From Magnetococcales bacterium (GTDB lineage: Bacteria; Pseudomonadota; Magnetococcia; Magnetococcales; Magnetaquicoccaceae), in contig PDZU01000002.1 of assembly GCA_002753095.1 (NCBI GenBank), forward strand, positions 1 to 64,000: a stretch of DNA of 64,000 nucleotides, written 5' to 3'. The notes beneath the pieces were generated by a model. It saw only the letters and a list, made by a program, of their open reading frames with translations. It made no database searches and had not been told where the DNA came from. Position 1 is the stretch's first letter. Every line of letters begins with the position of its first letter. Below, piece by piece: positions 39,799-48,543 of this stretch. The translations under genes and the position numbers were made by a program.

Positions 39799-40224
39799 CT
39801 ACCCAACCTTCGGTACCTGTACGGCAAAACCCTTTTGCCGCCACTCGGTAATGCCTCCCAACAGTTCACAGGCGATCAATTCGTGCTCGAGAAAGCTTTC
39901 CAGAGCGATGGCGGTACGGGGGCCGGTACGACAGATCAAAATATATTCGTGCTGCGGGTCAAAGGCATCTGGACTGAATTTGTCGTGAAAACTGGCCGAA
40001 AAAACGGCGGTGTTTTCCAAATGTTGCAGGTCATGATCACACGGAAAAAGTTGTGATCCAGGAATGATGCCCTGCGCCTGTTCTGTCGGAGTGCGCACAT
40101 CCAGCAGCGTGACCTGTGGCGGCAGGCCATTGTGCAGGAGTTGTTGCAACTGCTCGACAGAGATCATCTCTGCCGCCATCGCTTTTGCCAAGATTTGTTC
40201 TGAGTTCACAGCTTGATTGGTCAC
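39799..40224 (-). CDS. Rhodanese-like domain protein
   Basis: VTLLDVRTPTEQAQGIIPGSQLFP, active site loop LICRTGPRT, ELLGGITEW. Confidence 0.88.
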   Translation of the reverse strand: MTNQAVNSEQILAKAMAAEMISVEQLQQLLHNGLPPQVTLLDVRTPTEQAQGIIPGSQLFPCDHDLQHLENTAVFSASFHDKFSPDAFDPQHEYILICRTGPRTAIALESFLEHELIACELLGGITEWRQKGFAVQVPKVG

Positions 40225-40316
40225 GATCACTCTCCTCTATGCAACGGTGGTTTTGCCACGGTCGGCCATTCTCTTCACTTCTGACAGCGGCGTAAAGGTA
40301 TGACGATCCCATTGTG

Positions 40317-40757
40317 TCAGGGAAGCGGTGTGGGCCGTCCGGCGACAAGCAGTTGCACACCCAGTGTAGCAAGGGCATTTTCCAGGCGTGGCAGCTTGGA
40401 AGGATGGTCGGGATCCAGGAGGCGCCTGATCTCCTTTTCATCGAGGTTAAGACGCTTGGCAAGGGCCGTTTTGCTGACGCTCTGCTGCCGCATGGCCAAG
40501 TAAAGGGTGGCCTTGCAGGCGAGCAGGGCAGGGATGGTTACCCAAACTTTGCTGCGCTGTGCCGCCGGGATGGGTAATGGCTGGTTGGTGCGCATGCGCT
40601 GGGCAACGGACAACGTCAAAGCCTCTCTGAGGGCAGAGAGAACCCCTTCCAGGGAGCTGCCTTGTCGGGAAAGTTCTGGCAGGTCAGACAGATGGGCCTG
40701 CAGGCGTTGATCTGGTAACTGGCGTACAACGACCGGAAAATAAAAAGAGGTTTCCAT
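40317..40757 (-). CDS. HicB-like / XRE-domain regulator without an adjacent HicA
   Basis: METSFYFPVVVRQLPDQRLQAHLSDLPELSRQGSSLEGVLSALREAL then HTH KTALAKRLNLDEKEIRRLLDPDHPSKLPRLENALATLGVQL. Confidence 0.75.
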   Translation of the reverse strand: METSFYFPVVVRQLPDQRLQAHLSDLPELSRQGSSLEGVLSALREALTLSVAQRMRTNQPLPIPAAQRSKVWVTIPALLACKATLYLAMRQQSVSKTALAKRLNLDEKEIRRLLDPDHPSKLPRLENALATLGVQLLVAGRPTPLP

Positions 40758-40861
40758 ACGGGGAGATCCAGGCAGAGGCGCTGCACAGGCGATGTTGAGC
40801 GCAGGCACAACAGGACATTATCTGTATCGGCAGAAAACGGCGGAACATGAGAAAAAAATTT

Positions 40862-40975
40862 TCGGACATATTTGACCGTATCACAGGCGTTGAAGCGGTC
40901 AAGCAGGTCAGGTGATACGGACAATGTTGTCCGAAATGAAAGCGCAGCAGGCGGAATCGGACAAAATTGACCGAA
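40862..40975. promoter_or_regulatory. Three related inverted-repeat operator-like sites
   Basis: tcggacatatttgaccgta (40862), acggacaatgttgtccgaa (40917), tcggacaaaattgaccgaa (40957). Confidence 0.7.
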
Positions 40976-41240
40976 ATTTGTGCGCAAGGATGCACAATTT
41001 TTCGGGACTGCGATGGAAAAAATCAACGATCATCAGATAAAATCAACCATGCGTGAAAATAATGCTGAAAATCGCATCATCGTTACCGGGTAAATGCAGA
41101 TAAATTTCTTGACTGGAGTCGCTTTTACCGGCATCAATAGTGCCACTTCCGATGAAATTCGGCGGATGTTACGGTAAAAATCAACTATCCCGATCCCGGT
41201 CGGGTGGACGGAATCACTAGAGCAACAGGAGTCACCATCG

Positions 41241-42092
41241 ATGAGTATCTCCATCAACAATTCCAGCACCGTGTTAATGGCCCGTCAGGCTTTGGAACAG
41301 TCCAACGCGGCCTGGAGCAAAAGTTTGCAGCGTTTGGCCACGGGCAGCAAGATTGTGACTGCCGGTGATGCACCGGGGATGATCTCTTTTGCCATGCGGT
41401 TGGCTTCGCAAATCAGTGGCATGACGGCAGCCAAGCAGAATGCCAATGATGCGTTGTCGCTGTTGCAGGTGGCGGATGCCGCCCTGCAGGAGAGTGCGGA
41501 CGCTTTCCAGCAGATTCGGGATTTGGCGGTGGATGCCAGCACCGATACCAAGACCAGCAGTGATCGGGCGGCTTTGCAGGAAGAGGTTGAGGGGTTGGTG
41601 GCCGAGATCAGTCGTTTGGCCTCGGACACCACCATTTTCAGTCAGACCCCCTTGGATGGCACTCTCAATCTCAACATGATGGTGGATCCCAACACCGGAC
41701 AGACCTTCAACATCACGTTGGGAGGGGCGACGTTGGACGATTTGATCGGTGATGCCACCGGTTCGGCTTTGGCCGTATCCACCTCGGCTGGTGCGGATGC
41801 AGCCGTCGACGTGGCCGACACGGCTTTGGATTCCATCAGCATGTTGCGGTCGACCGTGGGGGCGTTGCAGAACCGCCTGCAATCGATTGTCGACACGTTG
41901 GATGCCACTTCGCTGGGGTATACCCAAGCCTATTCCCGTGTGGTCGACAGTGACATTGCCGAGGAGAGTGCCAATGCCACCAATCAGTCTATTCGGCAGC
42001 AGGCGAGCATGGCTATCCTGGCCCAGGCCAATCTGCAGGCGCAATCATTGTTGAAACTGTTGACCCTTTCGACAATCGGTGCCAATGCATAA
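41241..42092 (+). CDS. Flagellin
   Basis: MSISINNSSTVLMARQALEQSNAAWSKSLQRLATGSKI..., C-terminal SRVVDSDIAEESANATNQSIRQQASMAILAQANLQAQSLLKLL. Confidence 0.95.
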   Translation: MSISINNSSTVLMARQALEQSNAAWSKSLQRLATGSKIVTAGDAPGMISFAMRLASQISGMTAAKQNANDALSLLQVADAALQESADAFQQIRDLAVDASTDTKTSSDRAALQEEVEGLVAEISRLASDTTIFSQTPLDGTLNLNMMVDPNTGQTFNITLGGATLDDLIGDATGSALAVSTSAGADAAVDVADTALDSISMLRSTVGALQNRLQSIVDTLDATSLGYTQAYSRVVDSDIAEESANATNQSIRQQASMAILAQANLQAQSLLKLLTLSTIGANA

Positions 42093-42124
42093 TTGCCCAC
42101 CAGCAATTATTGCAGTGCAATATA

Positions 42125-42162
42125 CGCCCCTGTTCTCCATTTTGAACAGGGGCGTTTTGTTT
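42125..42162 (+). terminator. Flagellin terminator
   Basis: cgcccctgttc-tccatttt-gaacaggggcg then T-rich tract. Confidence 0.85.
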
Positions 42163-42427
42163 TATGGGTGGTGGTATTGTTGCGTTGGCCTCCATTTATA
42201 TTGCAAACATGAATTTGCAAATCTAGCGAATTTGATAATTATCTAAATTTTTCCAGCGTTTGTTTATATTAGAACTTCAGGATTTCCTGTTGTATGAATG
42301 GTCGCGCTTGGTTTATACTCGCGGCAATTAATCGATTGTGGATGCAATTGAGGCGGAATCATTGGAAAGATGCAGTCTAACTGGTTGTTTATTATCTCTA
42401 TCTGAACCTCTCGCCAAGGAGTGTCGC

Positions 42428-43711
42428 ATGAGCAGCGAAGACAGTTCCCCTGGAATGGCGTTGAACACGCCGCTGTTGAATGAGTTGGAATCGGGCCCCT
42501 GGCCCAGTTTTGTCAAAGACCTGAAGGAGTATTCCAAGAAGCGGCCACAGATTGTCCAGCTTCTCAACCAGTTGGAAGAGTCTTACGAGAATAAGTGGAA
42601 TTATTGGCTGGGTAAAATCATCAATGTGCCGGGCTATGGCGGTGGGGTGATTGCCCGTGTTTCAGAAAAGGCGGATAAATATCCGGCTCTGGCCAATTTT
42701 CACACGGTACGGGTTATTGAGCCACCGGGTTGGGTATATAGTACGGCGGCGTTGCGCAATTTGGCGGACAGTGCCGAGCGGCATGGGGCGGGTATTTTGC
42801 AACTGCATGGCATGTCTGGCGATATTTTGTTGTTGGGTTTTGATGACAACGGCTCGATGAATGTGGCCGAAGATTTGATGCATGATGGTTGGGATATTGG
42901 GGGATCTGGTGCGGCCATGCGCACCTTGCAGTGTTGTGTTGGTCAGGCGCGTTGCGAAATGGCCTGCTTCGACACCATGAAGACCACCAAGTTCATCACC
43001 GACAGTTTTATCGAATATCTGCATCGTCCTGAGTTTGTTTATAAATTCAAGTTCAAACTCTCTGGCTGTGCCAATGATTGCGGCAACTCGATCGTGCGCT
43101 CCGACATGCCGATCATCGGCACGTGGCGTGGTCCCATGCAGGTCAATCAAGAAAAGGTGGCGGAATTTATCGACGAGAAGGGGTTGGAATATCTGATTGA
43201 CAATGTGATCACCCGCTGCCCGACCCGTTGCCTGAGCGTGCGCGGCAAAGAGTTGAAGGTGGAAAACGATGAGTGTGTGCGTTGCATGCACTGTATCAAT
43301 GTCATGAACAAAGCCCTGAAGCCGGGCAAGGACCGGGGTGTAACCATCCTGGTTGGTGGCCATCGTACCCTGAAGATTGGCGATACCATGAGTTCGGTGT
43401 TGGTGCCTTTCATGAAGTTGGAGACTGATGAGGATCTGGAAAATCTCAAAGAGTTCATCGAGCGGGTTTGGGAGTTCTGGAACGATAACGGGATGGATCA
43501 TGAGCGGATTGGTGAATTCATTCATCGGGTTGGCATGGCCACTTTCCTGGATGGTGTGGGTTTGGAGCCGGATCCCCGGATGATTTTGCGGCCGCGCACT
43601 TCGCCCTACATTAAGTTTGAGGAGTTGGCGCCCAGCCGTTTTGGTGGTGAGCAGGCGCACAGCCCAAAGGTGTGGAACCGGGAATCCGAGGGGCCGGAAA
43701 CGGCGGATTGA
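42428..43711 (+). CDS. dsrA: Dissimilatory (reverse) sulfite reductase alpha subunit
   Basis: CCVGQARCEMACFDT, KLSGCANDCGNSIVRSD, CPTRCLSVRGKELKVENDECVRCMHCINVM. Confidence 0.96.
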   Translation: MSSEDSSPGMALNTPLLNELESGPWPSFVKDLKEYSKKRPQIVQLLNQLEESYENKWNYWLGKIINVPGYGGGVIARVSEKADKYPALANFHTVRVIEPPGWVYSTAALRNLADSAERHGAGILQLHGMSGDILLLGFDDNGSMNVAEDLMHDGWDIGGSGAAMRTLQCCVGQARCEMACFDTMKTTKFITDSFIEYLHRPEFVYKFKFKLSGCANDCGNSIVRSDMPIIGTWRGPMQVNQEKVAEFIDEKGLEYLIDNVITRCPTRCLSVRGKELKVENDECVRCMHCINVMNKALKPGKDRGVTILVGGHRTLKIGDTMSSVLVPFMKLETDEDLENLKEFIERVWEFWNDNGMDHERIGEFIHRVGMATFLDGVGLEPDPRMILRPRTSPYIKFEELAPSRFGGEQAHSPKVWNRESEGPETAD

Positions 43712-43772
43712 GCGGGCAGGTTTGCAGGATCTCTCATACGACTGACTGACACTTTGTGGAGATAGGATAACA

Positions 43773-44846
43773 ATGAGCGAAAGACCGATGGCACCTCGGG
43801 ACCAGGGGGCTCCCGATTATACCCAATACCTGCATCCGTTGATGGCCAAAAACTATGGCCAGTGGGACTATCATGAGCGGTTGCGTCCGGGTGTTTTGGT
43901 TCATGTGGCGGAGAACGGCGACAAGCTGTATACCGTGCGGGCGGGTTCGCCCCGGACCATGAGCGCGGACACTGTGCGCAAGGTATGTGATATTGCGGAT
44001 AAATATTGTGAAGGATTTGTGCGTTTCACCACCAGGGCCAACATTGAGTTTTTGTTGGGTGATGCCTCGCAGTTGGACAACCTGATTGGCACGGTGGAGA
44101 ATGATCTGGGTTGGCCGGTTGGTGGTACGGGTCCGTCGGTTTCCAACATTGCCCACACGCAGGGATGGTTGCACTGCAACCTGCCTGGTACGGATGCTGC
44201 GGGTTCCGTGAAGGCGATGATGGATGACCTGATTGAAGAGTTCAAGACGGAGAGTTTCCCCAACCGGGTGCATCTTTCCACCTCTTGCTGTCAGATCAAC
44301 TGTGCCAGCCACGGGGATATTTCCGTCATTGTGCAGCACCATCATCCGCCTCGGATCAACCATGACAACATGCAGATTTGTGAGTTGCCGAAGGTGGTGG
44401 CCATCTGTCCGGCGGCCGCCATTCGTCCGGCGGTGGTCAATGGTCGTGAGAGTGTGGAAGTGGTGCAGGAAAAGTGCATGTACTGTGGTGCATGCCATGG
44501 TCAATGTCCCAGCATGGAGATTCGCGATGCGCAGACCGACACACTGTCCATTTGGGTAGGTGGTAAGATGTCCAATGCGCGCACTGCGCCCAGTTTCATG
44601 AAGTTGGCCGTGTGGGGTTTGCCCAACAATCCGCCCCGTTGGCCGGAGATTTCTGCGGCGGTGCGGCGGATTTTGCAAGCCTACAAGGAGGGGGGCAAGG
44701 ATTGGGAGCGTATTGGTGAGTGGATTGAGCGCATTGGCTGGCAGCGTTTTTTCGAGAAGACTGGCTTTCCGTTCACCAAGTATCACATTGATGACAGCCC
44801 GGAAGCGTTGTCCAACCTGAACCGATCCGCCATGGTCCGTTTGTAA
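43773..44846 (+). CDS. dsrB: Dissimilatory (reverse) sulfite reductase beta subunit
   Basis: RFTTRANIEFLL, STSCCQINCASHGDISVIVQHHHPPRINH, CPAAAIRP, CMYCGACHGQCPSM. Confidence 0.96.
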   Translation: MSERPMAPRDQGAPDYTQYLHPLMAKNYGQWDYHERLRPGVLVHVAENGDKLYTVRAGSPRTMSADTVRKVCDIADKYCEGFVRFTTRANIEFLLGDASQLDNLIGTVENDLGWPVGGTGPSVSNIAHTQGWLHCNLPGTDAAGSVKAMMDDLIEEFKTESFPNRVHLSTSCCQINCASHGDISVIVQHHHPPRINHDNMQICELPKVVAICPAAAIRPAVVNGRESVEVVQEKCMYCGACHGQCPSMEIRDAQTDTLSIWVGGKMSNARTAPSFMKLAVWGLPNNPPRWPEISAAVRRILQAYKEGGKDWERIGEWIERIGWQRFFEKTGFPFTKYHIDDSPEALSNLNRSAMVRL

Positions 44847-44906
44847 CAGGGGCTCTAGACGAGATCATTTTCGGCGCACGAGACAATCGGGCAGAAGGAG
44901 TCATCC

Positions 44907-46787
44907 ATGTTAGTACCCACTATCTTGACCAAAGATTTTACCCGTGACGACCTTGAGCCGACGTTGCGCAAGGGGATTGCGGAAGAAGTTGTTGTGCGCA
45001 ATGGCAGCAGTTGGAAGTGTCCCACGTATGTGCAGCGTTTGCCGCCCTGTAAAGATGCCTGTCCGAGCAGCGAGGATATTCGCGGCTATTTGACGGTCAT
45101 TGCGCAGGCCAGTCAGTACAAAATGACCCAGGAGCAGGCTTTGGACCAGGCTTGGGAGATTTTGACCGACAAGAATCCTTTGCCGGCGACGCATGGCCGG
45201 ATTTGCCCGCATCCTTGTGAATCGGGTTGCAACCGTCAGCACAAGGAAGATGGTTCGGTAGCCATCAACAACATGGAGCGGTTTATTGGTGACCATGGGT
45301 TGCGTCGCAAGTTGAAGTTCAAGAGGCTTACGGACGAGAAGAAGGCGCAGAAGGTGGCGGTGATTGGTTCTGGGCCTTCTGGTCTTTCTTGTGCTTATCA
45401 GATGGCCCGGCGTGGTTATGCGGTGACCATTTTTGAGGCTTTTGAGAAGGCGGGTGGCATGTTGCGGTATGGCATTCCCACGTATCGCCTGCCGGACGAG
45501 GTGTTGGATGGAGAGATTCAGAATATTCTGGATCTGGGGGTTGAGCTCAAGTGTAATACCCGTATTGGCCGGGACGTCTCTTTTGAGCAGTTGCGCAAGG
45601 AGTTTTCGGCCATTTATCTGGCTTTGGGGGCGCACAAGGGCAGCAATATGGGTATTCCTGGCGAAAATTCGGCCAACGTGTTTACGGCGGCCAGTTTTCT
45701 CAATCGGGTCAACACGGGGGCCAAGGTAGAGATTGGCAAGCGGGTTGTTGTGATTGGTGGTGGTGACAGTGCCATGGATGCGGCCCGTGTATCGTTGCGT
45801 TTGCAGAAGGATCTGCTTGCGGCGGAGGAGTCGGGGGACGAGGCGCGTTATGATGCGGTGCGTCAGGCCATCGATGAGGAGGCGCGCAAGGAAGAGGAGG
45901 TGGTGACCACGGAGAAGACGGCGGTGGATTCGGCGCGTATTGTGCGTCGGGTTGCTGGTGGTTCCGAGGTAACCATTCTGTATCGCCGCACCAAGGATGA
46001 GATGCCTGCCATTGCCAAGGATGTGGATGAGGCGATGGAGGAGGGGGTCAGATTTGAGTTGTTGGCGGCGCCGGTAGAGTTGATTACGGAGGGTGGTCGT
46101 GCGGTGGCTGCGCGTTGCATTCGCATGCAGTTGGGTGCACCGGACAAATCGGGGCGTCGTCGTCCAGAGCCAATCCCAGGATCGGAGTTCACGGTGCCTT
46201 GTGACACGGTGATCATGGGTATTGGTCAGGTGCCGGAGTTGGAAGAGGGCATGGCGGGGTTGGCGGACAAGTGGGGTTGGATCAGTGCCAACACCTCTTT
46301 TGAGACCTCTTTGCCGGGGGTATTTGCTGGGGGTGATGTGTTGGGGTTGGGTATTTCCACCCGTTCTGTCGGCCATGGGCGGCAGGCGGCGCGGGCGATG
46401 CACAGTTTCCTGAAGGGGGCCAAGCATCAATTGCCGAGCAAGGTCAAGCCGATTCGGGTGGAGGAGATGCGGTTGGATTATTACCGCGCACTGCCACGCA
46501 ATGAAGAGGCCAGACTGGAGGTGGCTGAGGCCATTGAGGGGTTCAAGGAGACCACCTTCACCATCACGGCGGAGCAGGCCATGGAGGAGGCCAAGCGTTG
46601 CATGAGTTGCGGCTTGTGTTTCGCGTGTGACCAGTGCCGTATTTTCTGTCCCAAGGAGACGATTCATCGTGATTTGAAGCGTCCGCAGGGGCAGGTGATG
46701 TTTACGGACTACACCAAGTGCAACGGTTGTCATGTATGTTTCCAGGCATGTCCTTGTGGTTATATTCAGATGGGCATGGGTTTGTGA
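44907..46787 (+). CDS. dsrL: DsrL-like iron-sulfur flavoprotein oxidoreductase
   Basis: GltD-like: VAVIGSGPSGLSCAYQMARRGYAVTIFEAFEKAGGMLRYGIP, C-terminal ferredoxin CMSCGLCFACDQCRIFCPKE...CNGCHVCFQACPCG; follows dsrAB. Confidence 0.92.
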   Translation: MLVPTILTKDFTRDDLEPTLRKGIAEEVVVRNGSSWKCPTYVQRLPPCKDACPSSEDIRGYLTVIAQASQYKMTQEQALDQAWEILTDKNPLPATHGRICPHPCESGCNRQHKEDGSVAINNMERFIGDHGLRRKLKFKRLTDEKKAQKVAVIGSGPSGLSCAYQMARRGYAVTIFEAFEKAGGMLRYGIPTYRLPDEVLDGEIQNILDLGVELKCNTRIGRDVSFEQLRKEFSAIYLALGAHKGSNMGIPGENSANVFTAASFLNRVNTGAKVEIGKRVVVIGGGDSAMDAARVSLRLQKDLLAAEESGDEARYDAVRQAIDEEARKEEEVVTTEKTAVDSARIVRRVAGGSEVTILYRRTKDEMPAIAKDVDEAMEEGVRFELLAAPVELITEGGRAVAARCIRMQLGAPDKSGRRRPEPIPGSEFTVPCDTVIMGIGQVPELEEGMAGLADKWGWISANTSFETSLPGVFAGGDVLGLGISTRSVGHGRQAARAMHSFLKGAKHQLPSKVKPIRVEEMRLDYYRALPRNEEARLEVAEAIEGFKETTFTITAEQAMEEAKRCMSCGLCFACDQCRIFCPKETIHRDLKRPQGQVMFTDYTKCNGCHVCFQACPCGYIQMGMGL

Positions 46788-46808
46788 GTTGTTGCGAGGC
46801 GGATGTTG

Positions 46809-46842
46809 GGCGGAAGGGGATTTTCTCTTCCGCCTTTTTTTT
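46809..46842 (+). terminator. Terminator after dsrL
   Basis: ggcggaag-gggattttct-cttccgcc followed by T8. Confidence 0.85.
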
Positions 46843-46872
46843 ATTGATATTGAGAGATTTATAAATTTCTGC

Positions 46873-47094
46873 GGGGTCCAGGGGCGATCATCGCCCCTGG
46901 CGGGTGCAGGGTGGAGCCATGCTTGTCATGTGCGGCGTTTTACGAAAGCAAATGCGCAGCATTTGCGCACGCCGCACAGATTTGTGCCCCGCAGGGGCAC
47001 GCTCCTGGAGGGCGGATGCCCGACTTTTAACATCGCGTGTTATAATGGCTTTTTTGCTGTCGAATGGGTGTTTGTTGTTCTGTCAACGTGTGTG
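46873..47094 (+). repeat. Short-form mosaic hairpin element copy H
   Basis: ggggtccaggggcgatcatcgcccctgg, aaatgcgcagcatttgcg, tgccccgcaggggca, tail aacatcgcgtgttataatggc...atgggtgtttgttgttctgtcaacg. Confidence 0.85.
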
Positions 47095-47108
47095 GGGGAT
47101 TGCGTGCG

Positions 47109-47993
47109 ATGAAGCACATTTTTGAACTGGGTGATGATGTGGCCTATCAGGCTTGGAAGCGTGAAAAATTGGCGCATTATCCCAGTGCATTAGCCGATTT
47201 GGTGGTAGAGATTTCCGACCCGCTGGCCTTGACCGTGCAGGAGCGGGGAGCTCTTTTGTCCCGTTGTGCCAAGAGCAACATGGCATTGTTTTGTTTGAGT
47301 CACCCGGAAAAGCTGCGAGAAAATCCGTTACCGGCGTTGACGGCCCAGTTGGGGTTGCGGGAGTGGGACCGCAATTTGGGGGCGGGTGAGGAGGGTTTGT
47401 CGGCGTTGACGCCTGGGGGATCGGCCTATGATCCGTTTGCCCACTATATCCCCTACCGTGCGGCGGCGATTGGCTGGCATACGGATGGATACTATAATCC
47501 GGCGGACCATCAGGTGCAGAGTTTGTGTTTGTATTGTGAGCGACCGGCGCATGAGGGGGGTGAGAATGCGTTGTTGGACCATGAGTTGGTTTATATGCAG
47601 TTGCGGGATCGTCATCCAGAGTGGTTGGCCACGTTGATGGAGCCGGATGTGATGACCATTCCAGCCCGTTTGGATGAGCAGGGTCAGGTGGCGCGACCGG
47701 AGCGCACGGGGCCGGTTTTTTCGGTGACGGCGCAGGGGGCGTTGCATGCCCGTTTTACCAATCGGCGCAAGAGTATTCGTTGGCGTGGTGATGAGGCGAC
47801 GCAGCAGGCGGTGGAGGGGTTACGGCAGTTGTTGCAATCCTCGTCTTATCTGTTTCTTGGGCGGTTGGAGGCGGGTTGGGGTTTGGTCAGTCATAATGTG
47901 TTGCATACCCGCAATGCTTTTAGCGATCCGGCGGATGGTCCGGTGCGTGTTTTGTATCGGGCGAGATTTTTTGATCGTTTGCCTGCTGCGTAG
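47109..47993 (+). CDS. TauD/TfdA-like Fe(II)/2-oxoglutarate dioxygenase
   Basis: IGWHTDGYYNPADHQVQSLCLYC (HxD), SHNVLHTRNAFSDP...VLYRARF distal His/Arg. Confidence 0.82.
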   Translation: MKHIFELGDDVAYQAWKREKLAHYPSALADLVVEISDPLALTVQERGALLSRCAKSNMALFCLSHPEKLRENPLPALTAQLGLREWDRNLGAGEEGLSALTPGGSAYDPFAHYIPYRAAAIGWHTDGYYNPADHQVQSLCLYCERPAHEGGENALLDHELVYMQLRDRHPEWLATLMEPDVMTIPARLDEQGQVARPERTGPVFSVTAQGALHARFTNRRKSIRWRGDEATQQAVEGLRQLLQSSSYLFLGRLEAGWGLVSHNVLHTRNAFSDPADGPVRVLYRARFFDRLPAA

Positions 47994-48018
47994 AGCAGAC
48001 CTGTCAATATATCAATTT

Positions 48019-48520
48019 GCTGCGGGGTCCAGGGGTGATCATCGCCCCTGGCGGGTGCAGGGCTTAAGCCATGTAAGCGTTAATATTCTATAAATGTTTG
48101 AAATCTTTAAAAATTTATGCGGGGTCCAGGGGCGATCATCGCCCCTGGCGGGTGCAGGGCAGCGCCCTGCTTGTAATGGCGCGCTTTTACCGAAGCAGAT
48201 TTGGCAAAGCCAAATCTGCGCAGCGCGCCAAATCTGTGCCCCGCAGGGGCACTCTTTGGGAGGGCGGACGCCCGACTTTTAACCTCGCGGTACTGAGTCA
48301 CCTACGGGTGGCAAAACCCATTGGGAGGGTGTGGGCATTGGCGCAGAAAAGCGCGCCAATGCCCACACCTTGCGTCAATTAGGCGCGCTGCGCCGATGCA
48401 AAAAGCGCATCGGCTTGTCGTGAAAAGCGCGCCAAAGGCAAAAGATAAAGGCAAAAGATTAAAAGCAAAATTCCCAGGGCGCTGCCCTGGACCCGCCAGG
48501 GGGGTGTCCCCCCTGGACCC
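48019..48520 (+). repeat. Long-form mosaic hairpin element copy I (48122-48520) preceded by a solo terminal arm (48019-48065)
   Basis: Complete element bounded by gggtccaggggcgatcatcgcccctgg and ccaggggggtgtcccccctggaccc; includes gtgtgggcattggcgcagaaaagcgcgccaatgcccacac. Confidence 0.92.
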
Positions 48521-48543
48521 ACAATTGTTTTTATGTCTCTCAT

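Noticed and set aside
39381-39869. 162-aa minus-strand ORF containing MAGFEPAQRELLPPQDSVSTNFTTSAQ
   Set aside because: Antisense of the tRNA-Leu gene and the adjacent hairpin element; a common spurious translation.
44910-46733. 607-aa minus-strand ORF opposite dsrL
   Set aside because: His/Arg-rich shadow ORF of the clearly coding dsrL frame.
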